Assembly (NCBI RefSeq): GCF_900129365.1
Contig: NZ_FQVM01000031.1
Coordinates: forward strand, 1 to 27,752
Length of the DNA stretch: 27,752 nucleotides
Direction of reading: 5' to 3'
Source of the DNA: Clostridium fallax
Lineage (GTDB): Bacteria > Bacillota > Clostridia > Clostridiales > Clostridiaceae
The notes beneath the pieces were generated by a model. It saw nothing but the letters and a program-made list of their open reading frames with translations. It did no database searches and was not told where the DNA came from. Below are positions 24,234 to 27,752 of the stretch, one piece after another (the first letter of the stretch is position 1; every line of letters starts with the position of its first letter). The translations under genes were made by a program, and so were the position numbers.

Positions 24234-27200
24234 TTAAGCCTTTTTACGTTTTTTTAATAAAACTGCTCCTAAAGTTAAAATACTAACTCCTAAAAGAGCT
24301 AAAACCTTTGATGAATGTCCTCCAGTCTTTGGTATTTTATTATCTTTTTCTGTTTTCTCTTTTTTCATTTTATCCTCATCTCCACTATTATTAGAAATTT
24401 CATCTTCTATGTTTTTATTTTTTGTTGAATTAAAATCCTTATTATTATCTTTGTTTTTTTGTTCATTAATTTGTTCCTTAGTATTTTCATTTGTGTTTTC
24501 TTTTATAGTATTATTTTTATTAGTATTTTTTTTATTCCCTTCCTCTATATTTTCTTTGCTATGGCTTTCTTCCTTTACAAGTATATAAGAAGATCTTTCT
24601 GGAACTTTAACTTTATTACTTTGAATTTTTTCTATCTCTTTTAAACCTGCAGTATAACTATTTGCAACTAATACCCAATTATTATCTGGAAGAGTTATTT
24701 CTGTTTCCTTTGGATTAGCATTAAAGATTACAACTATATTTTCCCAACTATCTCCTAGATTTTTTCCATTGATATTATAAGCTACAACATTATTATCATT
24801 AAAGTTTTCCCCTTTTTTTAGGAAAGTTATATTTTTCTCAATATCTTTATTACTATCCATTCTAAATCCTTTATGATTTTTTCTAATTTCTATTAAACCT
24901 TTATAATAATCAAATACATTTTTATATTTTTCTTTTCTTGACCAATCTATCATATTTACAGAATCTTTTGCGTTATAACTATTTTCATTAAAAGTTCCAT
25001 CTGGATTAATTTTACTTCTTAAAAACTCTTCTCCAGAATGTAAAAAAGGCATTCCCTGTGATGTTAAAACTATAGCAGCAGCCATTTTATTCATTTTTAT
25101 TAATTCTTCTTCTCTTTCCTTTGGATTAGTTATATGTAATTTATCCCATAAAGTAAAGTTATCATGAGCTGATTCATAATTTACTGATTGATATGGTTCA
25201 TTAGCCCATGGTTTTTTTGAATAATTAACTTTATTATAATCTATTTCCCTATGTTCTGTTCCTGCTACTACTCCAAACTTTATACTTTCTTCAAGGTTTC
25301 CCTTACCATTTACAAAGCCTGGTTCTTCAGCATTAAATACATGACCTTTTATTCCATCTCTTATATCATCACTAAAAGCTGCTATTTGTAATTCTTTAAA
25401 TTTACTAATATTTTTCTTTAGAGCTTTTTCATCATCTGGTAAAGGTGAATCACCACCAGTCCATCCTTCTCCATAAACTATTATTGATTTATCTACTTTA
25501 TTTAATTCTTCTCTAATTTTTTTCATAGTGTTTATATCATGTAAGCCCATAAGATCAAACCTAAATCCATCTATATGATATTCTTTAGCCCAGTAAACTA
25601 CAGAATCTACTATAAGCTTTCTTACCATTGAACGTTCAGATGCTATTTCATTACCACAACCAGATCCATTAGAAAATCCACCTTTAGAATTTTGGCGATA
25701 ATAATAATTAGGTACTGCTAAGTTTAAATTAGAATCATCAGTTGCACCAGTATGATTATAAACCATATCCATAACTACTCTAATTCCAGAATAATGAAGA
25801 GCTTTAACCATCTCTTTAAATTCCTTTATTCTTACTTCTCCAGTATATGGATCTTGTGAATAAGATCCCTCTGGTACATTATAGTTTTGTGGATCATATC
25901 CCCAGTTGTATTGAGGTTTATCTAGTTTTGTTTCATCAATTGATCTATGATCAAAGGTTGGTAATATATGTACATGTGTAACTCCAAGTTCTTTTAAGTG
26001 ATCAATACCTGTTTTTATATCTTTGCCTTGAAATTTAGTTCCTTTTTCCCATACACCATTATATTTACCTCTAAACTTAAGATTTACTCCTGAATCTTTA
26101 TCTATAGAAAAATCTCTTATATGCATTTCATAAATTATTGAATCTGTTGGACTTTTTAATTCTGGTTTTTTATCGTTATCCCAATTATTAGGATTAGTTT
26201 CTGTTAAATCTACTACCATTCCTCTATTGCCATTTACTCCAACAGCTTTTGCATAAGGATCTGTAACTTCATTTTCTTTTCCATCTATAGTTACTAAGTA
26301 ATTATAATACTCTCCATTTAAATCTCCTACTTTATCTAGTATCCAAAGCCCTTTTTCTCCTCTATTCATAGGAATTATTTCTTTAGCTTTATTTTCGTAT
26401 TGACTGCCATCTTTTCCATATAAAACTACCTTAACTTCACTAGCAGTTGGTGACCATAATTTAAATGAAGTTTTATTTTTTGAATATATAGCTCCTAAAT
26501 CTCCTTCATAGTTAAATACATTTTCAAAATCTTTAGAACTAAAAATCTTTCCTGGTGTTACTTGTATTGATTTATATCCTTTAATTTCTAATGTATATTT
26601 TTTAGTTAAATCAATCTTTTTATTTGTAATAATTTTACCTTGAAGCAAATCTTCCGGAACCGATACCGAAAATTCCATTAGATTACTATTTTCTTTTAAA
26701 ATAACATTATCTTTTATATCTTTAGAAGATAACTTTACATTTACTTTAAAGTTTATTTCATTTAATGTATCTATTTTTGCAGCTATTATCTTAGAATCTC
26801 TAATAACATCTGAAGGTCTATAATAGATATTTTCATTTCCTTCTACTATGTATCCATGAACTTCTCCTTTATTATTTGCATAAGCTAAGTTAATAAATCT
26901 ATCTGTACCTATGTCTTTATCGCTCCAATCTGACTTTCTTATAATAAATCCAATATTTTCAACATTTTTTACATTTTCATAAGCTATATTTGATATTTTT
27001 CCATAACTATCTTCTTTTAAAAATCCATAAGCTGACCCTTCTTTTCCTTGAAGCCAAGCCCAAGTATCCCAATTATTATAATTTCCATCAAATCTATAGT
27101 AGTGTAAAAATAAATTTACCTTATTAAACTCTCTTTTTAAAGGATTAATCTTTAAAGTTTTTTCTCCAGAATTTTTATTTTTAACTAATACCTCTAAATC

Positions 27201-27551
27201 ACCTTTAGATAAATCTAAAAATTTATCTTCTCCAAAGTAATTTTCTGCCCAATCATTGCCCTTTTCACTTCTACGAAGTATAAATCCTAATTTATTAGCT
27301 TCTTTTGAAGTTTCTATTACTACAAATTTTCCTTCATCATCTTCTCCAATGAAATCTAATTTTTTTCCTTCTTTATCTTTTTCCCAAACCCATAGATTCC
27401 ATCCTTCATAATTTTTGTCTAACCTATTATATCTTATTTTTATATAGACCTTATCCTTTTCTTTTGATTTAGCTATTATAGGACTTTGTATTATAGTTAA
27501 TATAAAAATAAAAGTAACTATTAAAGCTAAGTATTCTTTTAATTTTTTCAT
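24234..27551 (-). CDS. pulA: Cell-wall-anchored type I pullulanase
   Basis: The 1105-residue enzyme debranches pullulan and alpha-glucans at alpha-1,6 bonds. It has a signal peptide (1-28); two CBM41 modules (about 35-125 and 143-240; WNLWVW and WDTWAW carry the sugar-binding Trp); a further beta domain (about 250-335); CBM48 (about 350-440); and a GH13 barrel with YNWGYDP (548-554), the nucleophile Asp666 (FRFDL), Glu695 (GEGW) and Asp797 (SAHDN). A C-terminal Asn/Lys/Glu-rich linker leads to IPKTG (1073-1077), a hydrophobic helix and KKRKKA, a sortase signal with Ile for Leu. ATG has GGAGG 3-4 bases upstream. A cre site lies before the gene. Its terminator is not clear. Confidence 0.95.
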   Translation of the reverse strand: MKKLKEYLALIVTFIFILTIIQSPIIAKSKEKDKVYIKIRYNRLDKNYEGWNLWVWEKDKEGKKLDFIGEDDEGKFVVIETSKEANKLGFILRRSEKGNDWAENYFGEDKFLDLSKGDLEVLVKNKNSGEKTLKINPLKREFNKVNLFLHYYRFDGNYNNWDTWAWLQGKEGSAYGFLKEDSYGKISNIAYENVKNVENIGFIIRKSDWSDKDIGTDRFINLAYANNKGEVHGYIVEGNENIYYRPSDVIRDSKIIAAKIDTLNEINFKVNVKLSSKDIKDNVILKENSNLMEFSVSVPEDLLQGKIITNKKIDLTKKYTLEIKGYKSIQVTPGKIFSSKDFENVFNYEGDLGAIYSKNKTSFKLWSPTASEVKVVLYGKDGSQYENKAKEIIPMNRGEKGLWILDKVGDLNGEYYNYLVTIDGKENEVTDPYAKAVGVNGNRGMVVDLTETNPNNWDNDKKPELKSPTDSIIYEMHIRDFSIDKDSGVNLKFRGKYNGVWEKGTKFQGKDIKTGIDHLKELGVTHVHILPTFDHRSIDETKLDKPQYNWGYDPQNYNVPEGSYSQDPYTGEVRIKEFKEMVKALHYSGIRVVMDMVYNHTGATDDSNLNLAVPNYYYRQNSKGGFSNGSGCGNEIASERSMVRKLIVDSVVYWAKEYHIDGFRFDLMGLHDINTMKKIREELNKVDKSIIVYGEGWTGGDSPLPDDEKALKKNISKFKELQIAAFSDDIRDGIKGHVFNAEEPGFVNGKGNLEESIKFGVVAGTEHREIDYNKVNYSKKPWANEPYQSVNYESAHDNFTLWDKLHITNPKEREEELIKMNKMAAAIVLTSQGMPFLHSGEEFLRSKINPDGTFNENSYNAKDSVNMIDWSRKEKYKNVFDYYKGLIEIRKNHKGFRMDSNKDIEKNITFLKKGENFNDNNVVAYNINGKNLGDSWENIVVIFNANPKETEITLPDNNWVLVANSYTAGLKEIEKIQSNKVKVPERSSYILVKEESHSKENIEEGNKKNTNKNNTIKENTNENTKEQINEQKNKDNNKDFNSTKNKNIEDEISNNSGDEDKMKKEKTEKDNKIPKTGGHSSKVLALLGVSILTLGAVLLKKRKKA

Positions 27552-27573
27552 TTTCCTCCCCCTTTATATATTT

Positions 27574-27587
27574 TTAAAACGTTTTCA
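27574..27587 (-). promoter_or_regulatory. CcpA cre site of pullulanase gene
   Basis: On the minus strand TGAAAACGTTTTAA matches the cre consensus TGWAANCGNTNWCA with one mismatch. It is directly downstream of the -10 box, over the expected start site, a classic place for catabolite repression. Its core AAAACGTTTT is a perfect palindrome. Confidence 0.7.
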
Positions 27588-27592
27588 ATTAT

Positions 27593-27622
27593 ATTATAAT
27601 ATCAGTTTTAATGAATTGTAAA
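27593..27622 (-). promoter_or_regulatory. Promoter of the pullulanase gene
   Basis: Minus strand TTTACA (27617-27622) and TATAAT (27593-27598) with an 18-base spacer. The transcript starts inside the cre site. Confidence 0.6.
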
Positions 27623-27743
27623 CAATTAAAAATGTATATCTATATTTTATTTATATAATTCAAACTTCATAAATTCTTAAGACTTTTCATTACTGCTTTT
27701 TAATATCTTATTTTTAAACTAAAGTTAAGTCTTTGAAATTTAA

Positions 27744-27752
27744 TTTTAGGAG
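27744..27752 (+). other. Probable ribosome site at window edge
   Basis: The window ends in tttaggag, which looks like the Shine-Dalgarno sequence of a plus-strand gene starting just beyond the edge and divergent from the pullulanase gene. The stretch 27623-27743 has no gene. Confidence 0.35.

Noticed and set aside
24459..24644. Plus-strand frame inside the pullulanase linker
   Set aside because: Antisense of a low-complexity Asn/Lys-rich linker.
1..27752. CRISPR array, insertion sequence or prophage
   Set aside because: No regular direct repeats, no transposase, integrase or phage structural genes found.

Overview
The window is very AT-rich DNA with closely packed, strongly Shine-Dalgarno-led genes, clostridial surface-enzyme architectures (GH85 endoglycosidase, pullulanase with C-terminal cell-wall anchors) and a tRNA with encoded CCA. 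This points to a low-GC Firmicute of the Clostridium type; Clostridium perfringens or a close relative is my best guess from gene content, not from a database match. I see no insertion sequence, prophage, CRISPR array or rRNA. The region reads as chromosomal core plus secreted-enzyme genes.

Layout. Positions 1-746 hold two small membrane protein genes (a coiled-coil protein on the minus strand, a 60-residue two-helix protein on the plus strand). 984-4079 (minus) is a tight operon: M16 zinc peptidase, RecX, and a protein joining a CvpA-like membrane region to a transglutaminase/cysteine-protease domain. 4384-8936 (minus) carries a large cell-wall-anchored GH85 endo-beta-N-acetylglucosaminidase and an endonuclease/exonuclease/phosphatase-family protein. 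9115-11287 (plus) is an overlapping response regulator/histidine kinase pair. 11583-13443 (minus) is an SDR oxidoreductase plus a membrane-anchored probable beta-propeller protein. 13660-13775 looks like a small non-coding RNA with its own promoter and terminator. 13844-15869 holds a DUF1097-like membrane protein, a DUF2225-like zinc-ribbon protein and a YdjM-like membrane hydrolase. At 16285 is tRNA-Glu(CTC), then a lipoprotein gene (minus).

The right half holds two transport systems. A cobalamin riboswitch at about 17530-17700, with its own promoter and a terminator, precedes cbiM-cbiN-cbiQ (cobalt uptake) without the ATPase gene cbiO. A tail-anchored coiled-coil protein follows. On the minus strand lies pstS-pstC-pstA-pstB (high-affinity phosphate uptake), with an intrinsic terminator after pstS and no phoU. 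The window ends with a cell-wall-anchored type I pullulanase.

How the parts fit: the two big anchored glycoside hydrolases both have a CcpA-type cre site just upstream of the ribosome binding site, so glycan and alpha-glucan degradation are probably both repressed by good carbon sources. Several intergenic regions carry long inverted repeats at or beside promoters; these, the small-RNA candidate and the unusual wall-sorting motifs are the parts most worth a second look. I did not find a clearly new multi-gene system.
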